Part shown: in pieces, positions 1-7,574 of the stretch
Position numbering within the stretch: the first letter of the stretch is position 1
How the letters are laid out: each line of letters opens with the position of its first letter
From: Bacteroidales bacterium
GTDB taxonomy: Bacteria; Bacteroidota; Bacteroidia; Bacteroidales; UBA932
NCBI GenBank assembly: GCA_017398125.1
Contig: JAFQHE010000035.1
Coordinates: 1-64,000 of the forward strand
Direction of reading: 5' to 3'
DNA: 64,000 bases
The notes under the pieces: model-generated
Databases searched by the model: none
What the model saw: the letters and a program-made list of their open reading frames with translations, nothing else
What the model was told of the DNA's origin: nothing
Position numbers and translations under genes: made by a program

Positions 1-1285
1 CCTTACTTCTCTTAATTTAAGTAATTTCAATACTGAGAAAGTCACAGATATGAGCGGGATGTTCCTTAATTGCGAAAATCTTAAGGCCATAGATTTAAGC
101 AGTTTTAATACATCTAATGTTACAGATATGGTTTCGATGTTCTATGATTGCAGTAGCCTTACTTCTCTTGATTTAAGTAATTTCAACACGGAAAGCGTTA
201 CAAATATGAGAGGGATGTTCATTGGATGTAGTGGCCTTACTTCTCTTAATTTAAGTAATTTCAATACTGAGAAGGTTACAGATATGGCTGGGATGTTCAA
301 TGGATGTAGTGGCCTTACTTCTCTTAATTTAAGTAATTTCAATACTGAGAAGGTTACAGGTATGGCTTCAATGTTCAATGGATGTAGTGGCCTCACCTCT
401 CTTGATTTGAGCAAGTTCAATACTGCAAATGTTACATATATGGGTTCGATGTTCAGTGGTTGCAAAAGTCTTGAATCACTTAATTTAAGCAATTTCAATA
501 CAGCCAATGTAACAGGTATGGGCTCGATGTTCATTAATTGTAGCAATCTTCAAAGCCTTGATTTGAGCAAGTTTAATACAGAGAATGTGACTGACATGAG
601 CTGTATGTTCAACTTTTGCGAAAAAATTGAATCACTTGATTTGAGCGACTTCAATACTGCAAATGTAACAGATATGCGCTTGATGTTCTATAATTGCAGT
701 AGCCTTACTTCTCTTGATTTGGGTAATTTCAATACTGCGAATGTAACAGATATGCATAATATGTTCTATGAATGCGAAGGTCTTGAGAATCTGAATATAA
801 GTAGTTTTGAGACCTCCAAGGTGACTGATATGCATTCAATGTTCTGGGGATGCAAAAGCCTTGAATCCCTCAATTTAAGCAGTTTTAATACTACAAACGT
901 TACGGATATGCAGTATATGTTTTATGCATGTGATAAACTTAAATCACTCGATTTGAGCAAGTTTAATACAGCAAAAGTTACAAATATGTGTGGGATGTTC
1001 GGTTGGTGTCATCTTATTCAATCTATTGATTTAAGCAATTTCAATACTGCATCTGTTACAACCATGAAAGATATGTTCCGTTATTGCTTTGCACTTGAAT
1101 CTCTCGATTTGACAAAATTTGATGTAAGCAAGGTGGAAGATTTTTCAAATATGTTTGACTCAATAGGCAGTAGAACAGCTGTAGCAACCCCTATCAAAGT
1201 AAGTGTCACCCAAGCGGCATATGAAATTTTTAAGGTAGAGGATACCAATATAGATGAAAGATATGCTGTGTACTCAGTAGAGTAA
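1..1285 (+). CDS. BspA-like leucine-rich-repeat surface protein (5' end outside window)
   Basis: The reading frame is open from the first bases, so the start and any signal peptide lie outside the window. What is visible is 15 tandem repeats of 26 residues with the pattern LxSLdLSxFNTxxVTdMxxMFxxC, the DUF285/BspA signature. Such proteins are surface-exposed solenoids that bind host or matrix proteins. A short non-repeat tail of about 40 residues follows and shows no sortase or C-terminal sorting domain that I can recognise. Repeats around 233-388 are almost identical at the DNA level, while later ones have diverged, which points to recent repeat duplication. A strong hairpin terminator follows the stop codon. 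The family assignment is secure; the ligand is unknown. Confidence 0.9.
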   Translation, partial: LTSLNLSNFNTEKVTDMSGMFLNCENLKAIDLSSFNTSNVTDMVSMFYDCSSLTSLDLSNFNTESVTNMRGMFIGCSGLTSLNLSNFNTEKVTDMAGMFNGCSGLTSLNLSNFNTEKVTGMASMFNGCSGLTSLDLSKFNTANVTYMGSMFSGCKSLESLNLSNFNTANVTGMGSMFINCSNLQSLDLSKFNTENVTDMSCMFNFCEKIESLDLSDFNTANVTDMRLMFYNCSSLTSLDLGNFNTANVTDMHNMFYECEGLENLNISSFETSKVTDMHSMFWGCKSLESLNLSSFNTTNVTDMQYMFYACDKLKSLDLSKFNTAKVTNMCGMFGWCHLIQSIDLSNFNTASVTTMKDMFRYCFALESLDLTKFDVSKVEDFSNMFDSIGSRTAVATPIKVSVTQAAYEIFKVEDTNIDERYAVYSVE

Positions 1286-1327
1286 CGGAGACCAAATCCT
1301 TGATCAGACAAAAGCAAAGGTTTCTGT

Positions 1328-1352
1328 GAGGCTGTCCTTTTGGGGCGGCCTC
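1328..1352 (+). terminator. Hairpin terminator after the BspA-like gene
   Basis: A ten-pair stem GAGGCTGTCC / GGGCGGCCTC, including two G-U pairs, closes a five-base loop and is followed by a weakly T-rich stretch. It lies 42 bases past the stop codon and just before the convergent aminotransferase gene. Confidence 0.6.
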
Positions 1353-1393
1353 ATTTGCTCTTTACGAATAGGACTTTGGGGTTACTATCAGCA

Positions 1394-2686
1394 TTACCTC
1401 CAGAACAGGGTGCTTACAACCTCCTTGAAATTCTCCCGGCCAAAACCGATTCTCAGCCAGTTTCCGGTGGTTTCAAACATTGGGGCCGGAACTGTCATAA
1501 TACCATACTTTTCAACAATAGCATCGCTGAACTCCAATGCCGTAGCAGGCGTGAAATCAAGCAGATATGCCGCTTTTGCCGGATCAATTCCCACAAAAGC
1601 CACACTTCCGGCAGCAGGAGGTATAAAATCGGTCACAAATGGAAGTTTTCCAGCCTCAACAGCCTCCTTGAAAAAGGCAACATTACTGCGAATTTTCTCC
1701 ACATTTGGGCCAATAAAATTCTCCGAATGGTTGAGAGCCATTGCAGTAAGCACCTCAGACGGCGCACTGCAGCAGATTGAAAGGTAATCTTTGAATGACT
1801 GTATTTTAGCCAACAGGTCTGTATCCTGTGAGACAAACCACCCGGTCCTCAACCCTGCAAGGCCAAAAGATTTGGCTGTACCCCAGAGGCTTATGCCCTT
1901 TTCATAAATATCACACACGGCAGGCAGCGGCTCAATGCCATCCCTGACAATCAGATCCCTGTACATTTCATCAGAGTAGAGGTACGCCCCGCACGAACGG
2001 GCAATCTCCACAATCCCATCCAATTGGGCACGTGTAATATATGCACCGGTAGGATTATGCGGAAAATTGATCACAATCAGACGTGTCTGGGGCTTCACCA
2101 GACTCCTCAGCTCCTCAATATCAAATTTCCACTCTCTTCCCGACACTCTTCCCCCACATGTCCTTTCTGTACCGGACTCTCCACAAGTATCCTCACTGCC
2201 AGGAACACATTCTGCACCACACTCAATGCTGGCATCCTCTTTGCCAACAGTCATATCATCTGCCTGTCTGACGCAAGATGCCTTCCAATAAGATATGTCA
2301 CAATCCAAAGATTCAAGCACCTGATACAACGACTGGTAGGCTGGCGAAACCACCACAGCATGCGGCTTGTCACCACCGCAATCCGAGCCCCTCTCCATAA
2401 GTACATTCATCAGTATAAAACTCAGCTCACCAGGTGATGCCACAAGCACATTTTCCGGCTTGGCCTCTTTGTAGAACCTGCATATTGCCTCTCTGAGGAA
2501 ACGGCTGCCCATACCCTCGGTATAGCCAAGAGTGAGAGAGTTCCACATATCAAGTTCTTCTGAGGTAGCGTGTCTCAGAATATACTCCATCGGGAAGCCG
2601 TCGCAATCTGAAGATGAAAGCATATACTTTGCTGTGAATTCGTGTTTTGCAAAGTACTGTTCAAGAAGGAAAGGAGAGATCTGCAT
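1394..2686 (-). CDS. PLP-dependent aminotransferase, class I/II, with a 46-residue insertion
   Basis: Fold-type I aminotransferase of the aspartate aminotransferase superfamily. The motifs are clear: NFPHNPTG (207-214, with the cofactor-contacting Asn), YSDEMYR (Asp239 for the pyridine nitrogen), TAKSFGLAGLRTGW with Schiff-base Lys272, and LRIGFGR with Arg412 for the substrate carboxylate. Substrate cannot be read from sequence. Residues 139-184 form a hydrophilic, Cys/Gly/Glu-rich segment between the strand ending YWKASC and the WKFDIEEL helix, where related enzymes have only a few residues, so the protein (430 aa) is longer than the usual 370-390. The insertion keeps frame and spares all catalytic residues. 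The gene stands alone, convergent with the BspA-like gene. Confidence 0.85.
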   Translation of the reverse strand: MQISPFLLEQYFAKHEFTAKYMLSSSDCDGFPMEYILRHATSEELDMWNSLTLGYTEGMGSRFLREAICRFYKEAKPENVLVASPGELSFILMNVLMERGSDCGGDKPHAVVVSPAYQSLYQVLESLDCDISYWKASCVRQADDMTVGKEDASIECGAECVPGSEDTCGESGTERTCGGRVSGREWKFDIEELRSLVKPQTRLIVINFPHNPTGAYITRAQLDGIVEIARSCGAYLYSDEMYRDLIVRDGIEPLPAVCDIYEKGISLWGTAKSFGLAGLRTGWFVSQDTDLLAKIQSFKDYLSICCSAPSEVLTAMALNHSENFIGPNVEKIRSNVAFFKEAVEAGKLPFVTDFIPPAAGSVAFVGIDPAKAAYLLDFTPATALEFSDAIVEKYGIMTVPAPMFETTGNWLRIGFGRENFKEVVSTLFWR

Positions 2687-2761
2687 ATCTGTACTGTTTA
2701 ATTTGCTTATAGTATCAAAAAAGGATCTTCATGGAGGGAAAAATCATATACCTCCAAAGGG

Positions 2762-3649
2762 CTAATCCTTTATGAACAGAATAGAGTTCACAACAAAGCG
2801 CTCGCCCCCACGGTCAAACTTTTTGTTGTCGGAAGGATGGTTTACAATGCCATTTTCACTCTCTCCTGCGACATAAAGTGTTGTTGAGCCACCGCCATCG
2901 AGGTTGATTGCATCTTCTGCACCAATAAAACGCATAATATCTGCAAACTCCCAAAGGGTCATTCCCTGGGCATGCTCGGCAGAACGGCCGTCAACAGCTA
3001 CAAGAAAGACCTTTTTACCCCTGATCCCCATTGCGCTGCGCGGATGGCGTTTGCTATTGAAAGAGCAATCTTTCAGATATGCCTCATCGCCATCTTTCAA
3101 AAGTATTGGGCCGCTGGCAACCACACTTGGAGCCTCTATCCTCTCCGGCCACGCCTGATTGTCTGACACACCGCCCGGATTCTCAACATCTGCAACCTCT
3201 ATGAAAGGCACACCTTTGGCTGTGATTGCCACAGCAGCATTGTCGCGCTGCTCCATCTTCTCTGTATTTTCATAGCAAAGAAGACCATTCTTCTTGAAAT
3301 ATGTGACACAATTGTATGGCGCGCTCATATTATAGAAGGTTCCATTAATGGCTACAACAGCACCGCTGTCCTTTGCAAACTTGCTGGTTTGGGTAATCTT
3401 GCCGGGATCATTTGCCAATGCAAAACGGCCCTTTGCTCTCTTCACATCAATTTCAACAATTGAGATATATTGGTGAGAATCAAAAATCTTGTCATCACCT
3501 GTAAAGTGGAACTGTTTTAATGTTATACCTTTATCAATCTGCTTTACACTCCAGTCTGCATTCATGAATGTAAGCGAATCGCGATTCTGTGCAGAGACTG
3601 CAAATGCCATTGCCATTGCAATAACAGTGAGTAGAATGGTCTTTTTCAT
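2762..3649 (-). CDS. Secreted phosphodiester glycosidase (NAGPA/DUF2233 family)
   Basis: Residues 1-20 are a cleavable signal peptide ending SA-Q, so the protein is periplasmic or exported. The rest is one NAGPA domain. Its hallmarks are INGTFY (101-106), SGP (179-181), RSAMG (204-208), DGR (220-222) and NLDGGGSTT (249-257). The family includes the mammalian uncovering enzyme that removes GlcNAc from a phosphodiester, and bacterial exopolysaccharide proteins; in Bacteroidetes the substrate is generally unknown. A second copy of this domain, fused to a fimbrillin-like module, lies 4 kb away at 7575-9350. About 95 bases separate this gene from the downstream gene end at 4316, with no clear operon partner. 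Confidence 0.85.
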   Translation of the reverse strand: MKKTILLTVIAMAMAFAVSAQNRDSLTFMNADWSVKQIDKGITLKQFHFTGDDKIFDSHQYISIVEIDVKRAKGRFALANDPGKITQTSKFAKDSGAVVAINGTFYNMSAPYNCVTYFKKNGLLCYENTEKMEQRDNAAVAITAKGVPFIEVADVENPGGVSDNQAWPERIEAPSVVASGPILLKDGDEAYLKDCSFNSKRHPRSAMGIRGKKVFLVAVDGRSAEHAQGMTLWEFADIMRFIGAEDAINLDGGGSTTLYVAGESENGIVNHPSDNKKFDRGGERFVVNSILFIKD

Positions 3650-3746
3650 ATACGTAGTTTTCGTTTGTTACTATAGTAAATCAGGTTCAGGAGGTAGTCC
3701 AAACGGCACTGATGGCATCCTAAATGCCTGCCTCCGGGCTACGGAA

Positions 3747-4316
3747 TCAATTCATGCCGGAAAGTCCGGTGCGCATCTTCTCAAATTTGTACCCCATCCT
3801 TTTCAGCTGGATTGCAGCACCAATCCTGTACATTACTTTTACTGTACGAGAAAGAATATAAAATGCCTTTGGTGTTCCCCACTCAATATTCTCTTTGCGG
3901 ATTGTTGTTATTGCACGCTGGGCACAAGAGTACATGGTGCCGCTGAGGCGCTGCGCCTCAAATGTACCAAGTTTCTCCCCAAGAATATCCTCAACAATAT
4001 GGTCATCCATATTATCAAACCCCTGGCTTCCGTAAAGGCTCTTGTATTCGTTTCTGGAGTCTCTTCTCCAGTCTGTATCCCACCACTTTGCCACTGCCAT
4101 ACCCATAAAGCCGGCCCAGGCAATGGCAACCTCGGGATAACCGTTTATCTGTTCAATGGCATCGGCCATATAGTCATTGGCATAATCTGCCCACTTTTCA
4201 TCAATATCATCACTCGCCAACAGTGTATCATCCAACATGCCGGCACTGTTGCACACCTTAAGCAGCTCCTGAACAAGGGCTGCTTCGTAATTCTCATAAT
4301 ACTCCAACTCTTCCAT
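3747..4316 (-). CDS. Conserved hypothetical cytoplasmic protein
   Basis: I do not recognise this 189-residue protein. It has no signal peptide or membrane segment, is mostly helical and acidic at the N-terminus (MEELEYYENYEAAL), and contains a tryptophan-rich centre (AIAWAGF, AKWWDTDWRR) and a basic C-terminal third. No catalytic motif is evident. Codon use resembles its neighbours, and the ORF is the only sensible one in this stretch on either strand. It lies between the secreted NAGPA protein and the CorC-type transporter, both on the same strand, with gaps near 80-95 bases. The large opposite-strand ORF across it is a shadow. Confidence 0.65.
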   Translation of the reverse strand: MEELEYYENYEAALVQELLKVCNSAGMLDDTLLASDDIDEKWADYANDYMADAIEQINGYPEVAIAWAGFMGMAVAKWWDTDWRRDSRNEYKSLYGSQGFDNMDDHIVEDILGEKLGTFEAQRLSGTMYSCAQRAITTIRKENIEWGTPKAFYILSRTVKVMYRIGAAIQLKRMGYKFEKMRTGLSGMN

Positions 4317-4394
4317 ATTGTAAATCTATATTTTCAATCTCCGTTTTGTATCACACACACTCCTCTCTTATCATCTCCGGACATAAGCAATAGC

Positions 4395-5681
4395 CTACTC
4401 TTCCTCATCTCCAACTGCACTCCTTGAGACCAGGATCTTGTCAACCCTGGCTCCATCCATATCAAGGATTTCAAGTGTGAATTCATCCCAACTGACCTTC
4501 TGGCCGACATGGGGGATCTCATTGAGAAGTGCTATAACCAAACCGCTTACAGTATTGAAATCATTATCCTGATACAGATGCTCCTTGTCAAATTTCTCCA
4601 GAAATTCATAAAATGAATATTGTCCGTCTACCAATATTGAACCGTCATCCCTTGTTACCCAATCATTGGCTTCACTCTCCTCAGGCATAGCCCCTACAAG
4701 AGCTTCCAGAATATCCTTAAGTGTAACTACTCCCACCATACCGCCATACTCATCAGTTATGATTGCAGACTTCATTTTATGGCTCTTGAACTTATCCAGC
4801 GCATCATATACGCTCAGCTCTTTGGGAAGGTAAAACACCTCCTTCAAAATATCCTGTAACATGAATTTATCAGAGTCAATTGAGCCAAAAATATCTTTAA
4901 GATGCACAACACCAACAATATTGTCAGGCTCTCCCGATATTACCGGATAGGTATTGTAGACATTCTCCTTTATTTTCATTCTCAACTCCTCTACACTCTC
5001 ATCCACATCAAGAAAAACAACCTCTTTCCTATGAGTCATTATTGAACTTACATTTCTGTCACCAAGATTGAAGACCCTCTCCACAATATCATGCTCTACC
5101 TCATCAATCTCGCCATCGTCAAGGCTCTCCCTTATCACAGCCTTCACCTCCTCCTCAGTAACTTTGCTCTGATCATCCTCTTTTATTCCCGACAGCTTCA
5201 TAACCAGCACCGAACTCTTTGCCAACAGCCACACAATCGGATAGGTTATTTTGGTTAAAACCGTCATTGGCTTTGCTACAGCCTTTGAAATGGCCTCCGC
5301 CTTTGCCAGCCCCAATCTTTTTGGCACCAGCTCCCCGAATACAAGTGTAAGGTAAGTGACGGCTACAACAATCAGGGCCTCTGAAATTCCATACGCATAC
5401 GGCTCCAGAAACTCAACTCTACCCAACACCTTTGCCAAATCTCCGGCAAAAGCTTCACCGGAAAACAGACCTGTCAAAATACCAATTAAAGTAATGCCAA
5501 TCTGTATAGCAGACAGAAAATCATCAGGATTATTGGAGAGTTCCAATGCTCTTTGGGCAGCCTTGCTTCCCTTTTTTGCCTCCAATTCCAATCTCGACTT
5601 GCGGGATGAAACCACAGACATCTCCGCCATCGAAAGAAGTCCATTGAAAAGAATCAGCCCCAAGATTACAACAAGTTCCAT
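4395..5681 (-). CDS. HlyC/CorC-family (UPF0053) membrane protein with CBS pair
   Basis: Layout is typical of the CorC/CNNM family: an N-terminal DUF21 (CNNM) transmembrane domain (about residues 1-185, with the conserved FGELVPKRLGLAKAE stretch), an acidic linker, two CBS domains (about 200-325, containing YPVISG and IITDEYGGMVGVVTLKDI), and a C-terminal CorC_HlyC domain (about 340-420, DNDFNTVSGLVIALL). Members are implicated in Mg2+/Co2+ efflux; the haemolysin name is historical. Length (428) is normal. The sequence CTGTCGGGA occurs inside the gene at 5187-5195 on the coding strand. Bacteroidetes gliding protein GldE belongs to the same superfamily, but nothing here points specifically to it. 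Confidence 0.88.
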   Translation of the reverse strand: MELVVILGLILFNGLLSMAEMSVVSSRKSRLELEAKKGSKAAQRALELSNNPDDFLSAIQIGITLIGILTGLFSGEAFAGDLAKVLGRVEFLEPYAYGISEALIVVAVTYLTLVFGELVPKRLGLAKAEAISKAVAKPMTVLTKITYPIVWLLAKSSVLVMKLSGIKEDDQSKVTEEEVKAVIRESLDDGEIDEVEHDIVERVFNLGDRNVSSIMTHRKEVVFLDVDESVEELRMKIKENVYNTYPVISGEPDNIVGVVHLKDIFGSIDSDKFMLQDILKEVFYLPKELSVYDALDKFKSHKMKSAIITDEYGGMVGVVTLKDILEALVGAMPEESEANDWVTRDDGSILVDGQYSFYEFLEKFDKEHLYQDNDFNTVSGLVIALLNEIPHVGQKVSWDEFTLEILDMDGARVDKILVSRSAVGDEEE

Positions 5682-5825
5682 ATATTACAAATCTATACTA
5701 TCCTACAAATATATATTATTCCGCCGAGAAATCACAAAATCAATGGAACAGCATCAACGAAATTCAATACCTTTGCAACCACACTTATGCGTGCGGCACA
5801 CGCATGACTTTAACTCTGAATATAT

Positions 5826-6194
5826 ATGAATGAATTACCTGAATCTGCAAACAGCCGGAACGGCAAAGCAAATGATGTCAAAAACAGGGTGCTTGCCTGC
5901 ACCACTATAACAGATTTTCAGAAGAGGGTATATCTTGAGTTGCTTAATGTGCCACCGGGAGAGACAATTACCTACGGTGAATTGGCCCGACGCATAGGTT
6001 GCAAGAGCGCACAGGCGGTAGGCCAGGCCCTCAAACGCAACCCTTTTGCACCGGAGGTGCCATGCCACAGGGTTGTTGCATCCGACGGCACCCCCGGCGG
6101 TTACAACGGCAAACGCGAGGGAGAGCAGATTGCTGTCAAATTAAAATTGATAGAAGAAGATAAATCACAAACAACCAGTTTGCTCCAAGTATAA
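5826..6194 (+). CDS. Methylated-DNA-protein cysteine methyltransferase, DNA-binding/active-site domain only
   Basis: Short (122 aa) alkyltransferase consisting of only the C-terminal Ogt/MGMT domain. Residues 31-113 carry the wHTH segment (PGETITYGELARRIG), QAVGQALKRNP in place of the usual RAVGxALxxNP, and the active-site PCHRVV with Cys80, followed by GGYNG. The reactive cysteine distinguishes it from the alkyltransferase-like (ATL) proteins, which have Trp there, so it is probably active in direct repair of O6-alkylguanine. The N-terminal 25 residues are unrelated linker. Start chosen at the only upstream ATG. It converges on the fimbrillin operon, with a terminator hairpin for the opposite strand immediately after its stop. 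Confidence 0.85.
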   Translation: MNELPESANSRNGKANDVKNRVLACTTITDFQKRVYLELLNVPPGETITYGELARRIGCKSAQAVGQALKRNPFAPEVPCHRVVASDGTPGGYNGKREGEQIAVKLKLIEEDKSQTTSLLQV

Positions 6195-6201
6195 TATGCA
6201 C

Positions 6202-6230
6202 AAAAAAAAGCCCCAGACAACTCTGAGGCT
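6202..6230 (-). terminator. Rho-independent terminator of the fimbrillin operon
   Basis: Read on the minus strand, the stem AGCCTCAGA / TCTGGGGCT with loop GTTG is followed by a run of eight T residues, just past the fimbrillin stop at 6268. Its stem, including an A-C mismatch, is the same as that of the tRNA-Gly terminator near 9531. Confidence 0.85.
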
Positions 6231-6267
6231 TGTAAAACTTAAGAGACTTTTAACAAAGGCCGGCAAA

Positions 6268-7194
6268 TTAATTGAACACAACCTCCTTTGGAGCCATCCT
6301 CTTGATTTTATTTCTACTGAATTTCAGTGTGTTTGCAGTGGAAATTGTTGCAGTTTTACCATTTATATCCTCAATGGTAACCTGCATTCCTGAAGCGGTT
6401 CCCGGTATAACGACGAACCAGAAATCAACAGCATCCTCCTCAGTATCACCCAATTTTACTCCTGATGTTCCACAATTCAATACTACATCTGCAAAACGTG
6501 GATTCGCCTCCCCACTGGCTGCTTTGTAGCTCGGAGTCTGGTTATAAGCCAACCCAGAATAAAAGACTCCGGACAAAACTGGCGCTACTTCTGCCAAGTT
6601 CTTTATCGTTACGCTTTTTACAGTAACATCCTTTCCGTAAAGTCTCAACACCAAATAACTCACCGCATTTTTGAAATTCAAATCAAAATCATCTGTTCCA
6701 GAAGTGACGGCAACCATTATGTTCGATGCTTTATCAAAACCGTTCTCCGCATATTTCTGCTCTCTTGGAACATTTACTCTGAATCCAATCACTCCTCTGC
6801 CTCCAAATGCAACATTCGAAGCATAAGCCACATCCGCGCTGTATGGATAAACCGCATAGTTGGCCCTAAGAGTACTCCCTCCTTCCGGTGTTGTCTGGGA
6901 TATTTTTTCAAACTCTCCTATTTTTTCACCTTGCGCACCCTTGAATCTGTATTGCTCATTTACAGAAGAGCCGTTGAATAGAGAGATCTCATCATTTGCA
7001 TCCCAATGAAGTTTGAGATCACTGTCAATATAGACCTTTGTTCCGGGCTCATTGACATCTTCCTCTTCATTAGCCTCAAAACTTGCCCTAAATATTGGAG
7101 AGCTCTTCTGCTCCATTCCACTATCAAGCTTACTGCAGCCAACTGCAAGTACCACAAGCGCCACTGCAAAATATAAATTCTTAATACTTTTCAT
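6268..7194 (-). CDS. Fimbrillin-like (Mfa-like) lipoprotein
   Basis: The start is set at the ATG giving MKSIKNLYFAVALVVLAVGC, a standard signal peptide with lipobox LAVGC (Cys20); the longer frame upstream would add a charged, non-signal leader. The mature protein (about 288 aa) has the fimbrillin-like family's early motif PGTKVYIDSDLKLHW-DANDEISLF (50-73), the YPYSADV region, and the LNFKNAVSYLVLRLYG beta-strand segment typical of Mfa1/FimA-like domains. In this family such proteins are pilus or surface-fibre subunits, lipidated for export and then trimmed by gingipain-like proteases in Porphyromonas; here only the family relationship is supported. It is the second gene after a 42-residue ORF 22 bases upstream, and ends at a strong terminator. 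Confidence 0.85.
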   Translation of the reverse strand: MKSIKNLYFAVALVVLAVGCSKLDSGMEQKSSPIFRASFEANEEEDVNEPGTKVYIDSDLKLHWDANDEISLFNGSSVNEQYRFKGAQGEKIGEFEKISQTTPEGGSTLRANYAVYPYSADVAYASNVAFGGRGVIGFRVNVPREQKYAENGFDKASNIMVAVTSGTDDFDLNFKNAVSYLVLRLYGKDVTVKSVTIKNLAEVAPVLSGVFYSGLAYNQTPSYKAASGEANPRFADVVLNCGTSGVKLGDTEEDAVDFWFVVIPGTASGMQVTIEDINGKTATISTANTLKFSRNKIKRMAPKEVVFN

Positions 7195-7216
7195 AATCAC
7201 ATATACCATTTTAATT

Positions 7217-7345
7217 CTACCACTCCTGATAACCTCCCTCTTCTTGCGGATTTTCCAATATTGTTGAGGTGGCAAAACCAGCCTCTACCTCTACATCAAT
7301 AACAACCACCTGTGGCTGCTCATAGTTTTCGTAAATTACTCTCAT
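7217..7345 (-). CDS. Small peptide (42 aa) leading the fimbrillin operon
   Basis: An ORF of 42 codons starting MRVIYENYEQPQVVVIDVEV and rich in acidic residues and valine. It has no signal peptide or membrane segment. Short ORFs of the form 'M-K/R-x-x-Y-xx-P-x-V-x-V-x-x-V-E-x-G-F' commonly precede fimbrillin-like lipoprotein genes in Bacteroidales (from memory, function unknown). The end is 22 bases before the fimbrillin ATG, and a promoter with both boxes lies 79 bases upstream, so it is the first cistron. A longer frame-consistent start at 7447 exists, but it would lie upstream of the predicted transcription start. Confidence 0.6.
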   Translation of the reverse strand: MRVIYENYEQPQVVVIDVEVEAGFATSTILENPQEEGGYQEW

Positions 7346-7423
7346 AAATATATAGTTTTGTTTATTGCCAATTAATGACTGCATCTGCCCGGCCCGACAC
7401 AAACCCTTCTCTGCGAAAGTGCG

Positions 7424-7453
7424 CAAAGATAATTCTAATTCAACCACTTCAAA
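7424..7453 (-). promoter_or_regulatory. Bacteroidetes-type promoter for the fimbrillin operon
   Basis: Minus-strand TTTG (7450-7453), 18-base spacer, then TATCTTTG (7424-7431), matching the sigma-ABfr consensus TTTG / TAnnTTTG. Transcription would begin near 7417, about 70 bases before the 42-residue ORF. Confidence 0.6.
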
Positions 7454-7574
7454 AATTTCAGCCGAACAGATCTGTAGCTAAATTGGCTAAAATGATTGTC
7501 GGGTTTAAAAAGTTTCCCGAAATTCGCGCAACTTACCGGAAAATTGGAGTTTACACAATTATAAATTAATAATT

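Noticed and set aside
142..546. Minus-strand ORF in the BspA gene (134 codons)
   Set aside because: Shadow of the repeats; no plausible composition.
1..1285. Repeats resembling a CRISPR array
   Set aside because: The 78-base periodicity is coding, in frame, with DUF285 protein repeats and no spacers.
3489..4427. Plus-strand ORF of 312 codons
   Set aside because: Runs opposite two genes with clear coding signals; composition is not protein-like.
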